From assembly GCF_001270495.1 (NCBI RefSeq), contig NZ_LGUR01000250.1, forward strand, positions 1 through 46,163: DNA of 46,163 bases, in the 5' to 3' direction. Each line of letters opens with the position of its first letter. Position 1 is the stretch's first letter. Shown in pieces: positions 24,361 through 34,131 of the stretch. A program made the translations under genes and the position numbers. The stretch is from Streptomyces viridochromogenes. Lineage in GTDB: Bacteria > Actinomycetota > Actinomycetes > Streptomycetales > Streptomycetaceae. Below the pieces are notes generated by a model, which was given only the letters and a program-made list of their open reading frames with translations, made no database searches and was not told the DNA's origin.

Positions 24361-25458
24361 GTGACCGACGTAACACACGGCGTCCTGCACACCCTGTTCC
24401 ACTCGGAGCAGGGGGGTCATGAGCAAGTCGTGCTCTGTCAGGACCGCGCCAGCGGCCTCAAGGCCGTCATCGCCATCCACTCCACCGCCCTGGGCCCCGC
24501 CCTCGGCGGTACGCGCTTCTACCCGTACGCGACCGAGGACGAGGCCGTCGCCGACGCGCTGAACCTCGCGCGCGGGATGTCGTACAAGAACGCCATGGCC
24601 GGTCTCGATCACGGCGGCGGCAAAGCCGTGATCATCGGCGACCCGCAGAAGGTCCAGCCCTCTCAAAGAACAGAGCTGCTGCTCGCGTACGGCCGCTTCG
24701 TGGCCTCGCTGGGCGGCCGCTACGTCACCGCGTGCGACGTTGGTACGTACGTCGCCGACATGGACGTCGTGGCCCGCGAGTGCCGCTGGACGACCGGACG
24801 GTCGCCGCAGAACGGCGGCGCGGGCGACTCCTCCGTGCTCACCGCCTTCGGCGTCTACCAGGGCATGCGCGCCTCGGCTCAGCACCAGTGGGGCGACCCG
24901 TCGCTGCGCGGCCGCACCGTCGGCATCGCGGGCGTCGGCAAGGTCGGCCACCACCTGGTGGACCACCTGCGGGCGGAGGGCGCCGAGGTCGTCATCACGG
25001 ACGTGCGCGAGGAGGCCGTGGGGCGGATCCTCGCCGCGCACCCGACGGGCGTACGGGCCGTCGCCGACACCGCGACCCTGATCCGGGTCGAGAACCTCGA
25101 CATCTACGCTCCGTGCGCGCTCGGCGGCGCCCTGAACGACGACACCGTGCCGGTGCTGACCGCCGAGGTGGTGTGCGGCGCGGCCAACAACCAGCTCGCC
25201 CACCCGGGCGTCGAGAAGGACCTCGCCGACCGCGGGATCCTCTACGCGCCCGACTACGTGGTGAACGCCGGCGGTGTGATCCAGGTCGCCGACGAGCTGC
25301 ACGGCTTCGACTTCGACCGGTGCAAGGCGAAGGCCGCGAAGATCTACGACACCACGCTGGCCATATTCGCACGTGCGAAGACGGACGGGATTCCGCCGGC
25401 CGCCGCGGCCGACCGGATCGCCGAGCAGCGGATGGCGGAGGCACGCGGAGCGCACTGA
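24361..25458 (+). CDS. vdh: valine/leucine dehydrogenase (Glu/Leu/Phe/Val dehydrogenase family)
   Basis: 365 residues from a GTG at 24361, eight or so bases after AGGAG; upstream in-frame starts give unrelated residues. It deaminates branched-chain amino acids to 2-oxo acids with NAD. Visible are [14 protein letters not shown], the catalytic lysines of [10 protein letters not shown] and [11 protein letters not shown] (Lys at about 75 and 88), and the Rossmann motif [16 protein letters not shown], followed by [12 protein letters not shown] and [11 protein letters not shown]. Length and motifs agree with the Streptomyces valine dehydrogenase, which supplies branched precursors for fatty acids and polyketides. 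The neighbourhood (bldC, unknown protein, vdh, DUF3073, purM) matches the synteny I recall. Confidence 0.9.
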   Translation: MTDVTHGVLHTLFHSEQGGHEQVVLCQDRASGLKAVIAIHSTALGPALGGTRFYPYATEDEAVADALNLARGMSYKNAMAGLDHGGGKAVIIGDPQKVQPSQRTELLLAYGRFVASLGGRYVTACDVGTYVADMDVVARECRWTTGRSPQNGGAGDSSVLTAFGVYQGMRASAQHQWGDPSLRGRTVGIAGVGKVGHHLVDHLRAEGAEVVITDVREEAVGRILAAHPTGVRAVADTATLIRVENLDIYAPCALGGALNDDTVPVLTAEVVCGAANNQLAHPGVEKDLADRGILYAPDYVVNAGGVIQVADELHGFDFDRCKAKAAKIYDTTLAIFARAKTDGIPPAAAADRIAEQRMAEARGAH

Positions 25459-25508
25459 TCCGGTGCGCCGTCCGGCCGAGGATCACCCCTGACACGGGTT
25501 TGTTCCGG

Positions 25509-25556
25509 TACCCGCCGGTGGGCAGTTGGAGAGAACTCTCACTTCTACCGGCGGGT
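25509..25556 (+). terminator. possible vdh terminator hairpin
   Basis: ACCCGCCGGTG and TACCGGCGGGT form the outer stem of a 48-base inverted repeat about 50 bases past the vdh stop, with a second small dyad (GAGAACTCTC) inside. No T-run follows. Confidence 0.5.
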
Positions 25557-25778
25557 CGACCGCCTATAAGTGGTTAAAATCGCGGTTGACCAGCGAGGAC
25601 AGGGCGCCTCGAAGGTCCTGTGCACACGCGCGTGCTGCGGGCGACGTACCGTATGGGCGCGGGCTCAGGTACCGTGGAAGCCCTACGGACCGGTCTCTCC
25701 GAGGAGAGCCCGTTCCAGATCATGAACGCGTGTCAAGACTCTGGGGCCGTCGAGCCCCGTCACCGAGGGGGTCGAGCC
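25557..25778 (+). other. leader region of the DUF3073 gene
   Basis: Roughly 220 bases with an AT-rich start (CCTATAAGTGGTTAAAATCG) that may be the promoter. Codons upstream of 25779 are open but have no family resemblance, so they are treated as untranslated leader. Confidence 0.45.
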
Positions 25779-26036
25779 ATGGGGCGCGGCCGGGCCAAGG
25801 CCAAGCAGACGAAGGTCGCCCGCCAGCTGAAGTACAACAGCGGCGGGACTGACCTGTCGCGTCTGGCCAACGAGCTGGGCGCTTCGACTTCGAGCCAGCC
25901 GCCGAACGGCGAGCCGTTCGAGGACGACGAAGAAGAAGACGACCCGTACGCCCAGTACGCGGATTACTACAACGACGATGAGGACGACGAGGACGACGAG
26001 TCCGGTCCCACGTCGCAACAACGCCGCGGCGCTTGA
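25779..26036 (+). CDS. DUF3073 domain protein
   Basis: 85 residues: a basic N-terminus (GRGRAKAKQTKVARQLKYNS) with GGTDLSRLANELGAS, then an extremely acidic tail of Asp and Glu (FEDDEEEDDPYAQYADYYND). This split into a basic head and acidic tail is the signature of DUF3073, a small actinobacterial family of unknown function next to purM. The ATG at 25779 is preceded by GAGGGGG. It is convergent with purM and shares a terminator with it. Confidence 0.85.
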   Translation: MGRGRAKAKQTKVARQLKYNSGGTDLSRLANELGASTSSQPPNGEPFEDDEEEDDPYAQYADYYNDDEDDEDDESGPTSQQRRGA

Positions 26037-26052
26037 CTGTCCAGCAGTGCCT

Positions 26053-26090
26053 GACCCGGTCCTGAGCGGTTCTCCGCCAGACCGGGTTTT
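26053..26090. terminator. terminator between the DUF3073 gene and purM
   Basis: GACCCGGTC and GACCGGGTT flank an 18-base loop that holds a smaller dyad; TTTT follows on the plus strand. It sits between two convergent genes. Confidence 0.7.
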
Positions 26091-26122
26091 GCACTGCCTC
26101 CGACGCACTGCCGCCGTCAGCG

Positions 26123-27190
26123 TCAGCCCGCGTAGTCTCCGACCAGCTCGGCACCCGTGGCGTGCTCGCCACGGTCCGTGATCTCGCCGGCGACCCATGC
26201 GTCGACCCCTCGGTCGGCCAGTGTCGCCAGGGCCGCGTCCGTGGCCTCCTCCGGCACGATCGCGATCATGCCGACGCCCATGTTCAGGGTCTTCTCCAGC
26301 TCCAGGCGCTCGACCTGGCCCGTCTTGCCGACGAGGTCGAAGATCGGGGCCGGGGTCCAGGTGGTGCGGTCGACGATCGCGTGCAGGTCGTCAGGGATCA
26401 CCCGGGCCAGGTTGGCGGCGAGACCGCCACCCGTGACGTGGCTGTACGCGTGCACGTCCGTGGTGCGGGTGAGGGCCAGACAGTCCAGCGAGTAGATCTT
26501 CGTCGGCTCCAGCAGCTCCTCGCCGAGGGTGCGGCCCAGCTCGTCGATCCGGGTGTCCAGGGCGAGTCCGGCCTGGTTCAGCAGGACGTGGCGGACCAGC
26601 GAGTACCCGTTCGAGTGAAGGCCGGATGCCGCCATGGCGATCACCGCGTCACCCTTACGGATGCGATCCGGGCCCAGCAGCCGGTCGGCCTCCACGACGC
26701 CCGTACCGGCGCCGGCGACATCGAAGTCGTCCTCGCCCAGCAGGCCCGGGTGCTCGGCGGTCTCGCCGCCGACCAGAGCGCAGCCGGCGAGCACACAGCC
26801 CTCGGCGATGCCCTTGACGATGGCGGCGACCCGCTCGGGGTGGACCTTGCCGACGCAGATGTAGTCGGTCATGAACAGCGGCTCGGCGCCGCACACCACG
26901 ATGTCGTCCATGACCATGGCGACCAGGTCGTGGCCGATGGTGTCGTAGACACCCAGCTGGCGGGCGATGTCGACCTTGGTGCCCACGCCGTCGGTGGCGG
27001 AGGCGAGGAGGGGACGCTCGTAGCGCTTGAGGGCGGAGGCGTCGAAGAGGCCGGCGAAACCGCCGAGGCCGCCGAGGACCTCGGGGCGCTGCGTCTTCTT
27101 CACCCACTCCTTCATCAGCTCGACCGCGCGGTCGCCCGCTTCGATGTCGACGCCCGCGGCTGCGTAGCTGGCACCAGTTGTCTCAGACAT
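26123..27190 (-). CDS. purM: phosphoribosylformylglycinamidine cyclo-ligase (AIR synthetase)
   Basis: 355 residues, normal for PurM. It uses ATP to close FGAM into AIR, step 5 of IMP synthesis. Visible are TDGVGTKVDIARQLGVYDTI, GHDLVAMVMDDIVVCGAEPL, VGGETAEHPGLLGEDDFDVA and the C-terminal MGVGMIAIVPEEATDAA. The ATG at 27190 lies 48 bases after the purF stop, so purF and purM are probably one transcription unit. It ends 32 bases from the terminator at 26053-26090. Confidence 0.95.
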   Translation of the reverse strand: MSETTGASYAAAGVDIEAGDRAVELMKEWVKKTQRPEVLGGLGGFAGLFDASALKRYERPLLASATDGVGTKVDIARQLGVYDTIGHDLVAMVMDDIVVCGAEPLFMTDYICVGKVHPERVAAIVKGIAEGCVLAGCALVGGETAEHPGLLGEDDFDVAGAGTGVVEADRLLGPDRIRKGDAVIAMAASGLHSNGYSLVRHVLLNQAGLALDTRIDELGRTLGEELLEPTKIYSLDCLALTRTTDVHAYSHVTGGGLAANLARVIPDDLHAIVDRTTWTPAPIFDLVGKTGQVERLELEKTLNMGVGMIAIVPEEATDAALATLADRGVDAWVAGEITDRGEHATGAELVGDYAG

Positions 27191-27238
27191 GGCAGTAGAG
27201 AACCTTCGTGTCGTACGGCAGGTGTGACGGGCCCGCTA

Positions 27239-28768
27239 CTACGGGCGGCGGATCGCGTCGGCGGCGGCCGTGGCGGCCGGGCCGGCGGCCAGCTCCGTCT
27301 CCAGGAGCTGCTTGCCGAGCAGCTCGGGGTCGGGGAGATCCATCGGGTACTCGCCGTCGAAGCAGGCGCGGCAGAGGTTCGGCTTGGCGATGGTGGTCGC
27401 CTCGATCATGCCGTCGATGGAGATGTAGGAGAGGGAGTCGGCGCCCAGCGAGGTGCCGATCTCCTCGATCGTCATGCCGTTGGCGATGAGCTCGGCGCGG
27501 GTGGCGAAGTCGATGCCGAAGAAGCAGGGCCACTTCACGGGCGGGGAGGAGATCCGGATGTGGACCTCGGCGGCACCCGCCTCGCGGAGCATGCGGACCA
27601 GGGCGCGCTGGGTGTTGCCGCGCACGATCGAGTCGTCGACGACGACCAGGCGCTTGCCCTTGATGACTTCCTTCAGCGGGTTCAGCTTCAGGCGGATGCC
27701 GAGCTGGCGGATGGTCTGCGAGGGCTGGATGAACGTACGTCCGACGTACGCGTTCTTCACCAGACCCGCACCGAACGGGATGCCGCTGGCCTCCGCGTAG
27801 CCGATCGCCGCCGGGGTGCCGGACTCCGGGGTCGCTATGACCAGGTCGGCCTCGACCGGGGCTTCCTTCGCGAGCTTGCGGCCCATCTCCACCCGGGAGA
27901 GGTAGACGTTGCGGCCGGCGATGTCGGTGTCCGGGCGGGCCAGGTACACGTATTCGAAGACACAGCCCTTGGGCTTCGCTTCCGCGAATCGCGAGCTGCG
28001 CAGACCGTTCTCGTCGATGGCGACGAACTCGCCCGGCTCGATCTCGCGGACGAAGCTCGCGCCGCAGATGTCGAGGGCGGCGGACTCGGACGCGGCGACC
28101 CAGCCGCGCTCCAGGCGGCCGAGGACCAGCGGGCGGATGCCCTGCGGGTCGCGGGCGGCGTAGAGGGTGTTCTCGTCCATGAAGACGAGGCTGAAGGCGC
28201 CCTTGACCTGCGGGAGGACCTGGTGGGCGGCCTCCTCGATGGTCAGCGGCTTGCCGTCCTCGTCGACCTGGGCCGCGAGGAGCGCGGTCAGGAGGTCGGT
28301 GTCGTTGGTGGCCGCGACACGCGGGGTGCGGCCGCCCTCCTGCTTGGGGAGGTCGGCGACCATCTCGGCGAGCTGGGCCGTGTTGACCAGGTTGCCGTTG
28401 TGGCCGAGCGCGATGGAGCCGTGCGCGGTGGCGCGGAACGTCGGCTGGGCGTTCTCCCACACGGAGGCGCCGGTGGTCGAGTAGCGGGCGTGTCCGACCG
28501 CGATGTGACCCTGGAGCGAACCGAGCGAGGTCTCGTCGAAGACCTGGGAGACCAGGCCCATGTCCTTGAAGACGAGGATCTGGGAGCCGTTGCTGACCGC
28601 GATTCCCGCGGATTCCTGGCCCCGATGCTGGAGGGCGTAGAGCCCGAAGTACGTGAGCTTTGCGACCTCTTCACCCGGAGCCCAGACACCGAAGACGCCA
28701 CACGCGTCCTGGGGGCCCTTCTCGCCGGGAAGTAGATCGTGATTGAGTCGACCGTCACCACGTGGCAC
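27239..28768 (-). CDS. purF: amidophosphoribosyltransferase
   Basis: 509 residues. It catalyses the first committed step, PRPP plus glutamine to phosphoribosylamine. A propeptide precedes the catalytic Cys (about residue 23 in PQDACGVFGVWAPGEE). The glutaminase domain has GQESAGIAVSNG and HNGNLVNTAQL; the phosphoribosyltransferase domain has the PRPP loop VVVDDSIVRGNTQRALV. Cys residues in PCFFGIDFATR and LCRACFDGEYP fit the 4Fe-4S cluster of this class. The ATG at 28768 is accepted; the upstream region (28769-28829) is short. Confidence 0.95.
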   Translation of the reverse strand: MPRGDGRLNHDLLPGEKGPQDACGVFGVWAPGEEVAKLTYFGLYALQHRGQESAGIAVSNGSQILVFKDMGLVSQVFDETSLGSLQGHIAVGHARYSTTGASVWENAQPTFRATAHGSIALGHNGNLVNTAQLAEMVADLPKQEGGRTPRVAATNDTDLLTALLAAQVDEDGKPLTIEEAAHQVLPQVKGAFSLVFMDENTLYAARDPQGIRPLVLGRLERGWVAASESAALDICGASFVREIEPGEFVAIDENGLRSSRFAEAKPKGCVFEYVYLARPDTDIAGRNVYLSRVEMGRKLAKEAPVEADLVIATPESGTPAAIGYAEASGIPFGAGLVKNAYVGRTFIQPSQTIRQLGIRLKLNPLKEVIKGKRLVVVDDSIVRGNTQRALVRMLREAGAAEVHIRISSPPVKWPCFFGIDFATRAELIANGMTIEEIGTSLGADSLSYISIDGMIEATTIAKPNLCRACFDGEYPMDLPDPELLGKQLLETELAAGPAATAAADAIRRP

Positions 28769-28829
28769 GGCTCCGAGTGTAGGCGAGATCGACCACTGGT
28801 CCGAATTGGGGATACGCGACCGTAAAGGA

Positions 28830-29627
28830 TCACTCGGCGGCGGTCGCGTTCACGCTCTCACCGTTTTCGCTGGTCAGAGTGAGGGTGCGATGATCCAGTC
28901 CGTATTTCACCGTGCTGTCGAAGAGGCCCAGGAGCGTCTTCTCCGTCTTCATGAGTGAGGTGTCGCACATCATTCGCGTGGTGGACGCGGTGCCGAGCGT
29001 GATACGGCCGTCGCGGACCGTTGCCGCGGCCTTCACCTTGTTGCAGCCGAGGCTGCCGCTGACCTGTCCGGTCTTCTCGTCGAAGGTGAGATGGGCCTTG
29101 CCGTCGGCGTCCGGGCTGGTGATGGTCCACTTCGTGCCCTTGAGCGTGGCGGCCTCCTCCTTGCTGAGGGCGACGCGGTCGCCGTCCGCCGTGGTGAGGG
29201 TCAGCGTGTCGCCCTCGACCTCGGTGGTGAGGTCGCCGTCGGCCAGGGTGCGGGCGAGGGTCTGCTCGAAGTTCGCCGGGACGCCCTCGCAGGCCATCTC
29301 GGTCGCCTGGACCTTGTCGAAGGTGACGTGGCTGTCGGCGAAGGCCGCCTCGGCGCCGAAGTTGTTGCAGCCGAGGTTGCCCTTGACCTTGCCGCCGTCG
29401 GCGATCTGCAGGTGGGCGTTGCCCGGGGCGGCGCTCTTCTTGCCGTCGACGGTGACGTCGTCGACCGCCCAGTAGGCGCCGGTGACGGAGGCCGAGGCCC
29501 CGGAGCCGACCGACTCACTGCCCGCGTCCTCGCTGCCGCAGGCGGCGGCGAGCGGAAGGAGGGTCAGCGCGGCGAGGGCGGCGGCCAGTCGCTGCTTGTC
29601 CATGCCAAGAGTGCCGAGTGTGTTCAT
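28830..29627 (-). CDS. lipoprotein with two META domains
   Basis: 265 residues from the ATG at 29627; the ATG at 29603 (MDKQRLAAALAALTLLPLAA) gives a cleaner lipoprotein signal and is an equal candidate. The lipobox Cys is in PLAAACGSED. Two META/HslJ-like domains follow, each with the conserved Cys/Asn motif: GNLGCNNFGAEAAF in the first and SGSLGCNKVKAAATV in the second, and each with a following Cys in TEMACEG and TRMMCDT. In E. coli the related HslJ is linked to heat and novobiocin tolerance. The protein should sit on the outer membrane face. No Shine-Dalgarno is obvious for either start. Confidence 0.8.
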   Translation of the reverse strand: MNTLGTLGMDKQRLAAALAALTLLPLAAACGSEDAGSESVGSGASASVTGAYWAVDDVTVDGKKSAAPGNAHLQIADGGKVKGNLGCNNFGAEAAFADSHVTFDKVQATEMACEGVPANFEQTLARTLADGDLTTEVEGDTLTLTTADGDRVALSKEEAATLKGTKWTITSPDADGKAHLTFDEKTGQVSGSLGCNKVKAAATVRDGRITLGTASTTRMMCDTSLMKTEKTLLGLFDSTVKYGLDHRTLTLTSENGESVNATAAE

Positions 29628-29704
29628 GCCGGTGGGACGGGAGGGACACGGGACTGGTTCCGCGCGGTTCCGCTTGCCGGGGGCGAGCCCGCGACGGCCG
29701 CCGG

Positions 29705-30502
29705 TCAGCCCATGAGCGGCAGCAGCCCGCCCAGGTCGGCCCGCTCCCCGCTCGCGCTCACCTTGGCCTCCGCCACCGCGTCCCGCCACGTCACCCGCCC
29801 GGTCGCGAGCCGGATCCAGGTCAGCGGGTCGGTCTCGACGACGTTGGGCGGGGTGCCCCGGGTGTGCCTCGGCCCCTCGACACACTGCACCACGGCATAC
29901 GGCGGGATCCGCACCTCGGTCGAACCCCCGGGTGCCTTCGCCGCGAGGGCGTCGGCGAGCAGGCGGGTGCAGGCGGCGAGGGCCTGACGGTCGTACGGGA
30001 TGTCGAGGCCTGGGACGGCGGCGTTGAGGTCGTCGGTGTGGACGACGAGTTCGACGGTGCGGGTCACCAGGTAGTCGGCGAGGGTCATCGCGCCAGTGCG
30101 GGCGGCGAGGAGCCGGTCGCCGGGGGCGGCGGCGAGGCTCTCGGCGATGCGCTGCCCGGTCCGTGCGTACAGGGCGTCGAGGTCCGGGTTGGCGGCGGCC
30201 AGCTCACGCGTGCCGTCGGCGATGTCGCCGGCACGGCCGGCGGTGGCGAAGGGCCAGTGCAGAAGGGTGAGTTCGGGCTTGGCCGGCTCGTCACGGTCGA
30301 GGTTGCGGCTGACGGTCTCCACGGCCATGGTCACGTGTGCCGCCAGCTCCCGTACGGTCCAGTCGCCCAGCCGGGTGGGCAGCGCGAGTTGCTCAGCGGT
30401 CAGGCTGCGTACGGCCTGACGTACGTTCCCGAACTGGGCGAGCACCGCGGTGCGGATCTTGGCGGGGTCATAGGTGCGGGTGCGCTTCTTGGCCGGCGGC
30501 AT
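29705..30502 (-). CDS. maleylpyruvate isomerase-like protein with sterol-carrier-like C-terminus
   Basis: 265 residues. The N-terminal half (RLGDWTVRELAAHVTMAVET) is the DinB/MDMPI fold of mycothiol-dependent enzymes, with His in AAHV and a conserved region VELVVHTDDLNAAVPGLDI that carries further ligand His. The C-terminal half (EVRIPPYAVVQCVEGPRHTR; TWIRLATGRVTW) is the SCP2-like domain often attached. The family transfers or isomerises small molecules using mycothiol; the substrate here is unknown. It lies 77 bases upstream of the META-domain lipoprotein on the same strand. Confidence 0.8.
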   Translation of the reverse strand: MPPAKKRTRTYDPAKIRTAVLAQFGNVRQAVRSLTAEQLALPTRLGDWTVRELAAHVTMAVETVSRNLDRDEPAKPELTLLHWPFATAGRAGDIADGTRELAAANPDLDALYARTGQRIAESLAAAPGDRLLAARTGAMTLADYLVTRTVELVVHTDDLNAAVPGLDIPYDRQALAACTRLLADALAAKAPGGSTEVRIPPYAVVQCVEGPRHTRGTPPNVVETDPLTWIRLATGRVTWRDAVAEAKVSASGERADLGGLLPLMG

Positions 30503-30548
30503 AGGGGCAGCCTATGCGGGCCGCGATGTCGCGTGCGGGGAGCCGAGA

Positions 30549-30577
30549 AGGTCCCGTCCGTTGACCGGACGGGACCC
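30549..30577 (-). terminator. terminator-like hairpin downstream of purL
   Basis: Arms GGTCCCGTCCG and CGGACGGGACC with a short loop, about 25 bases past the purL stop. No T-run; stability comes from the GC-rich stem. Confidence 0.75.
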
Positions 30578-30600
30578 TCATGTCGTACGCCCACTACCGG

Positions 30601-32859
30601 CTACGCCAGCAGCGCCGGGATCGTCTCCTCGTGCGCCACGCGCAGCTCCTCCAGGGAGAGCGTGAACTCGCCCTGGAGCTCGACGGAGTCGCCGTCGACG
30701 ACGCCGATACGGGTGGCCGGCAGGCCCCGCGCACCGCACATGTCGTTGAAGCGGACCTCCTCGGAGCGCGGCACGGCGACGACCGCGCGTCCCGCCGACT
30801 CGGAGAAGAGGAGGGTGAAGGCGTCCAGACCGTCCGGGACGATCAGACGGGCGCCCTTGCCGCCGAGCAGCGCCGACTCCACGACCGCCTGGATCAGACC
30901 GCCGTCGGACAGGTCGTGCGCGGAGTCGATCATGCCGTCGCGGGAGGCGGAGATCAGGATCTCGGCGAGCAGGCGCTCGCGCTCCAGGTCCACCCGCGGA
31001 GGCAGACCGCCCAGGTGATCGTGGACCACCTGCGACCAGGCCGAACCGCCGAACTCCTCACGCGTGTCGCCGAGGAGGTACAGCAGCTGGCCCTCCTCCT
31101 GGAAGGCGACCGGCGTGCGGCGCGCCACGTCGTCGATGACGCCCAGCACCGCCACGACCGGCGTCGGGTGGATGGCCGCCTCGCCCGTCTGGTTGTAGAG
31201 CGAGACGTTGCCGCCGGTCACCGGGGTGCCCAACTGCTGGCAGGCGTCCGCCAGTCCGCGCACCGCCTCCGCGAACTGCCACATCACCGCCGGGTCCTCG
31301 GGCGAGCCGAAGTTCAGGCAGTCGGAGACCGCGAGCGGCTTGGCGCCGGTCGTGGCGACGTTGCGGTACGCCTCCGACAGCGCCAGCTGGGCCCCGTGGT
31401 ACGGGTCCAGCTTCGCGTACCGGCCGTTGCCGTCCGTCGCGATGGCCACGCCGAGACCGGTCGCCTCGTCGATGCGGATCATGCCGGAGTCCTCGGGCTG
31501 GGCGAGAACGGTGTTGCCCTGCACGAAGTGGTCGTACTGCGAGGTGATCCACTTCTTGGAAGCCTGGTTGGGAGAGGCCACCAGCTTCAGGACCTGGTCC
31601 TTCAGCTCCGCCGAACTCGCGGGCCGCGCGAGCTTGTTGGCGTCGTCCGCCTGAAGGGCGTCCTGCCACTCCGGACGGGCGTACGGGCGCTCGTAGACCG
31701 GGCCCTCGTGCGCCACCGTGCGCGGGTCGACGTCGACGATCTTGCCGCCGTGCCAGTAGATCTCCAGGCGGTCGCCGTCGGTCACCTCACCGATGACGGT
31801 GGCGATGACGTCCCACTTCTCGCAGATCTCCAGGAACCGGTCGACCTTCTCCGGCTCCACGACCGCGCACATGCGTTCCTGCGACTCGCTCATGAGGATC
31901 TCCTCGGGCGAGAGCGTGGAGTCGCGCAGCGGTACGTCGTCCAGGGTCACGCGCATGCCGCCGGAGCCGTTCGACGCCAGCTCGGACGTGGCGCAGGACA
32001 GGCCCGCCGCGCCGAGGTCCTGGATGCCGACGACCAGCTTCTCGGCGAACGCCTCCAGGGTGCACTCGATGAGCAGCTTCTCCTGGAAGGGGTCGCCGAC
32101 CTGGACGGCCGGGCGCTTGCTCGGCTTGGCGTCGTCGAAGGTCTCGCTCGCCAGGATCGACGCGCCGCCGATGCCGTCACCACCCGTACGGGCCCCGTAC
32201 AGGATGACCTTGTTGCCCGCGCCGGACGCCTTCGCGAGGTGGATGTCGTCGTGCCGCATCACACCGATGGCACCGGCGTTGACCAGCGGGTTTCCCTGGT
32301 AGCAGGAGTCGAAGACGACCTCGCCGCCGATGTTCGGCAGGCCCAGGCAGTTGCCGTAGCCGCCGATGCCGGCGACGACACCCGGGAGCACCCGCTTGGT
32401 GTCGGGGTGGTCAGCGGCACCGAACCGCAGCGGGTCGACGACCGCCACCGGCCGCGCGCCCATCGCGATGATGTCGCGCACGATGCCGCCGACGCCCGTG
32501 GCCGCGCCCTGGTAGGGCTCGACGTACGACGGGTGGTTGTGCGACTCGACCTTGAAGGTCACGGCGTAACCCTGGCCGACGTCCACCACACCGGCGTTCT
32601 CACCGATGCCGACGAGCATCGCGTCGGACTCGGGGGCCTTCTCGCCGAACTGGCGGAGGTGGACCTTGGAGGACTTGTACGAGCAGTGCTCGGACCACAT
32701 GACCGAGTACATGGCGAGTTCGGCGCCGGTCGGGCGGCGGCCGAGGATCTCCACGACCCGCTCGTACTCGTCCTTCTTCAGACCGAGTTCGGCCCAGGGC
32801 AGCTCGACGTCGGGGGTCGCGGCCGCGTGCTCGACCGTGTCCAGAGGCGTCCGGCTCAT
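30601..32859 (-). CDS. purL: phosphoribosylformylglycinamidine synthase, large subunit
   Basis: 752 residues, the small PurL type that works with separate PurQ and PurS. It makes FGAM from FGAR using ATP. Present are [55 protein letters not shown] and, in the second half, [20 protein letters not shown]. The ATG overlaps the purQ stop by four bases (ATGA), so translation is coupled. This is the third gene of the purS-purQ-purL operon. Confidence 0.95.
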   Translation of the reverse strand: MSRTPLDTVEHAAATPDVELPWAELGLKKDEYERVVEILGRRPTGAELAMYSVMWSEHCSYKSSKVHLRQFGEKAPESDAMLVGIGENAGVVDVGQGYAVTFKVESHNHPSYVEPYQGAATGVGGIVRDIIAMGARPVAVVDPLRFGAADHPDTKRVLPGVVAGIGGYGNCLGLPNIGGEVVFDSCYQGNPLVNAGAIGVMRHDDIHLAKASGAGNKVILYGARTGGDGIGGASILASETFDDAKPSKRPAVQVGDPFQEKLLIECTLEAFAEKLVVGIQDLGAAGLSCATSELASNGSGGMRVTLDDVPLRDSTLSPEEILMSESQERMCAVVEPEKVDRFLEICEKWDVIATVIGEVTDGDRLEIYWHGGKIVDVDPRTVAHEGPVYERPYARPEWQDALQADDANKLARPASSAELKDQVLKLVASPNQASKKWITSQYDHFVQGNTVLAQPEDSGMIRIDEATGLGVAIATDGNGRYAKLDPYHGAQLALSEAYRNVATTGAKPLAVSDCLNFGSPEDPAVMWQFAEAVRGLADACQQLGTPVTGGNVSLYNQTGEAAIHPTPVVAVLGVIDDVARRTPVAFQEEGQLLYLLGDTREEFGGSAWSQVVHDHLGGLPPRVDLERERLLAEILISASRDGMIDSAHDLSDGGLIQAVVESALLGGKGARLIVPDGLDAFTLLFSESAGRAVVAVPRSEEVRFNDMCGARGLPATRIGVVDGDSVELQGEFTLSLEELRVAHEETIPALLA

Positions 32860-33560
32860 GCGTTGACCAGCTTCTTGAGGATCGAGGTGAAGAAGGGGAG
32901 GCCGTCGGTGCGGCCCGACCCGATGAGGGGCTCGACGGCGTGCTCCGGGTGCGGCATGAGGCCTACGACGTTGCCGGCCTCGTTGGTGATGCCGGCGATG
33001 TCGTTGAGCGAGCCGTTCGGGTTGCCGTATCCATCAGCGGCTTCGCCGCGGGCGAGGTACCGGAACGCGACCAGGCCCTCGGCCTCCAGCTTGTCCAGCG
33101 TGTACTGGTCGGCGACGTACCGGCCGTCCATGTTCTTGAGCGGGATGCTGATCTCCTGGCCCTGCTCGTAGTCGCTGGTCCAGACGGTCTCGGCGTTCTC
33201 CACCCGCAGCTTCTGGTCCTTGCAGATGAAGTGCAGGTGGTCGTTGCCGAGCATCCCGCCCGGGAGGAGGTGGGCCTCGGTCAGGACCTGGAAGCCGTTG
33301 CAGATACCCAGGACCGGAAGACCGGCCTTCGCCTGCTCGATGACGGTCTCCATCACCGGCGAGAACCGGGAGATGGCGCCGGCCCGCAGATAGTCGCCGT
33401 AGGAGAAACCGCCGGGCAGCACCACGGCGTCGACCTGCTTGAGGTCCTTGTCCTTGTGCCAGAGGGCGACCGGTTCGGCACCCGCGAGGCGGATCGCGCG
33501 CTGGGTGTCCCGGTCGTCGAGACTCCCCGGGAAAGTGACGACGCCAATACGAGCGGTCAC
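32856..33560 (-). CDS. purQ: phosphoribosylformylglycinamidine synthase, glutaminase subunit
   Basis: 234 residues. It releases ammonia from glutamine for PurL. The class I amidotransferase signature is clear: [18 protein letters not shown], nucleophile Cys in [18 protein letters not shown], and the His/Glu pair in [18 protein letters not shown]. It starts with GTG overlapping the purS stop (GTGA) and ends by overlapping purL (ATGA), so all three are co-translated. Confidence 0.95.
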   Translation of the reverse strand: MTARIGVVTFPGSLDDRDTQRAIRLAGAEPVALWHKDKDLKQVDAVVLPGGFSYGDYLRAGAISRFSPVMETVIEQAKAGLPVLGICNGFQVLTEAHLLPGGMLGNDHLHFICKDQKLRVENAETVWTSDYEQGQEISIPLKNMDGRYVADQYTLDKLEAEGLVAFRYLARGEAADGYGNPNGSLNDIAGITNEAGNVVGLMPHPEHAVEPLIGSGRTDGLPFFTSILKKLVNA

Positions 33561-33826
33561 TTCGCGGCCTCCGCGACTTCTTCCACCTTCACGGTGAAGT
33601 CCTCGATCACGGTGTTGGCGAGGAAAGATTCCGCAAGATCGTGGATGCGGGCGAGCATGGCCTCGTCGACCGGCCCGTCAACTTCCAGTTCGAAACGCTT
33701 TCCCTGACGTACGTCGGAGATACCTTCGAAACCCAGCCGCGGCAGTGCGCGCTGCACCGCCTGGCCCTGGGGGTCGAGGATCTCCGGCTTGAGCATGACG
33801 TCGACTACGACGCGTGCCACTGGCAC
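33557..33826 (-). CDS. purS: phosphoribosylformylglycinamidine synthase, PurS subunit
   Basis: 89 residues with the PurS fold visible as [40 protein letters not shown] and ELEVDGP. It bridges PurL and PurQ in the FGAM synthase complex. First gene of the operon; it is divergent from lsrL and its upstream region holds two small CTAC/GTAG dyads at 33877-33905. Confidence 0.93.
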   Translation of the reverse strand: MPVARVVVDVMLKPEILDPQGQAVQRALPRLGFEGISDVRQGKRFELEVDGPVDEAMLARIHDLAESFLANTVIEDFTVKVEEVAEAAK

Positions 33827-33876
33827 TCCCGGTGTGTGGTGCTGAGCAGGTTCCTTCAGACTACCCGTACAAAATT

Positions 33877-33905
33877 TCTACGCGAGTAGAGTTGTAGGAA
33901 GCTAC
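33877..33905. promoter_or_regulatory. paired CTAC/GTAG dyads upstream of purS
   Basis: TCTACGCGAGTAGA (33877-33890) and GTAGGAAGCTAC (33894-33905) are two short dyads in tandem, 51 bases upstream of purS and about 230 bases before lsrL. The pattern looks like an operator array; the regulator is unknown to me. Confidence 0.5.
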
Positions 33906-34131
33906 GTGATGGCCGTCACGATCCGGTATCAGTTGGGGGTGTTCACGAAAAGTTACGGGAAAGATCCCCGATCAGTCCCGGATAGCTATTGCGCTCGGGA
34001 CACGCGGGCAGATTTAGTCGGGCTTCACATTGCATTGCCGGGCACTGTACAAATGAATTGGCAAATAGCCGAGACTCGGCACGTCGCCGCAGCTGAGCTG
34101 CATGAGGTGCCGGACGAAGGGACCGATATTC
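33906..34131. other. AT-rich divergent region upstream of lsrL
   Basis: About 225 bases without a gene. The stretch at 34010-34075 (CAGATTTAGTCGGGCTTCAC, then ACAAATGAATTGGCAAATAG) is less GC-rich than the genome, as expected for a region bound by Lsr2-like proteins; it should hold the lsrL promoter. Confidence 0.5.

Noticed and set aside
26162..28735. 857-codon plus-strand frame opposite purM and purF
   Set aside because: It crosses two well-supported purine genes and has no recognisable domain; typical of high-GC antisense frames.
30580..33171. 863-codon plus-strand frame opposite purL and purQ
   Set aside because: Shadow of purL/purQ; no ribosome binding site and no domain.
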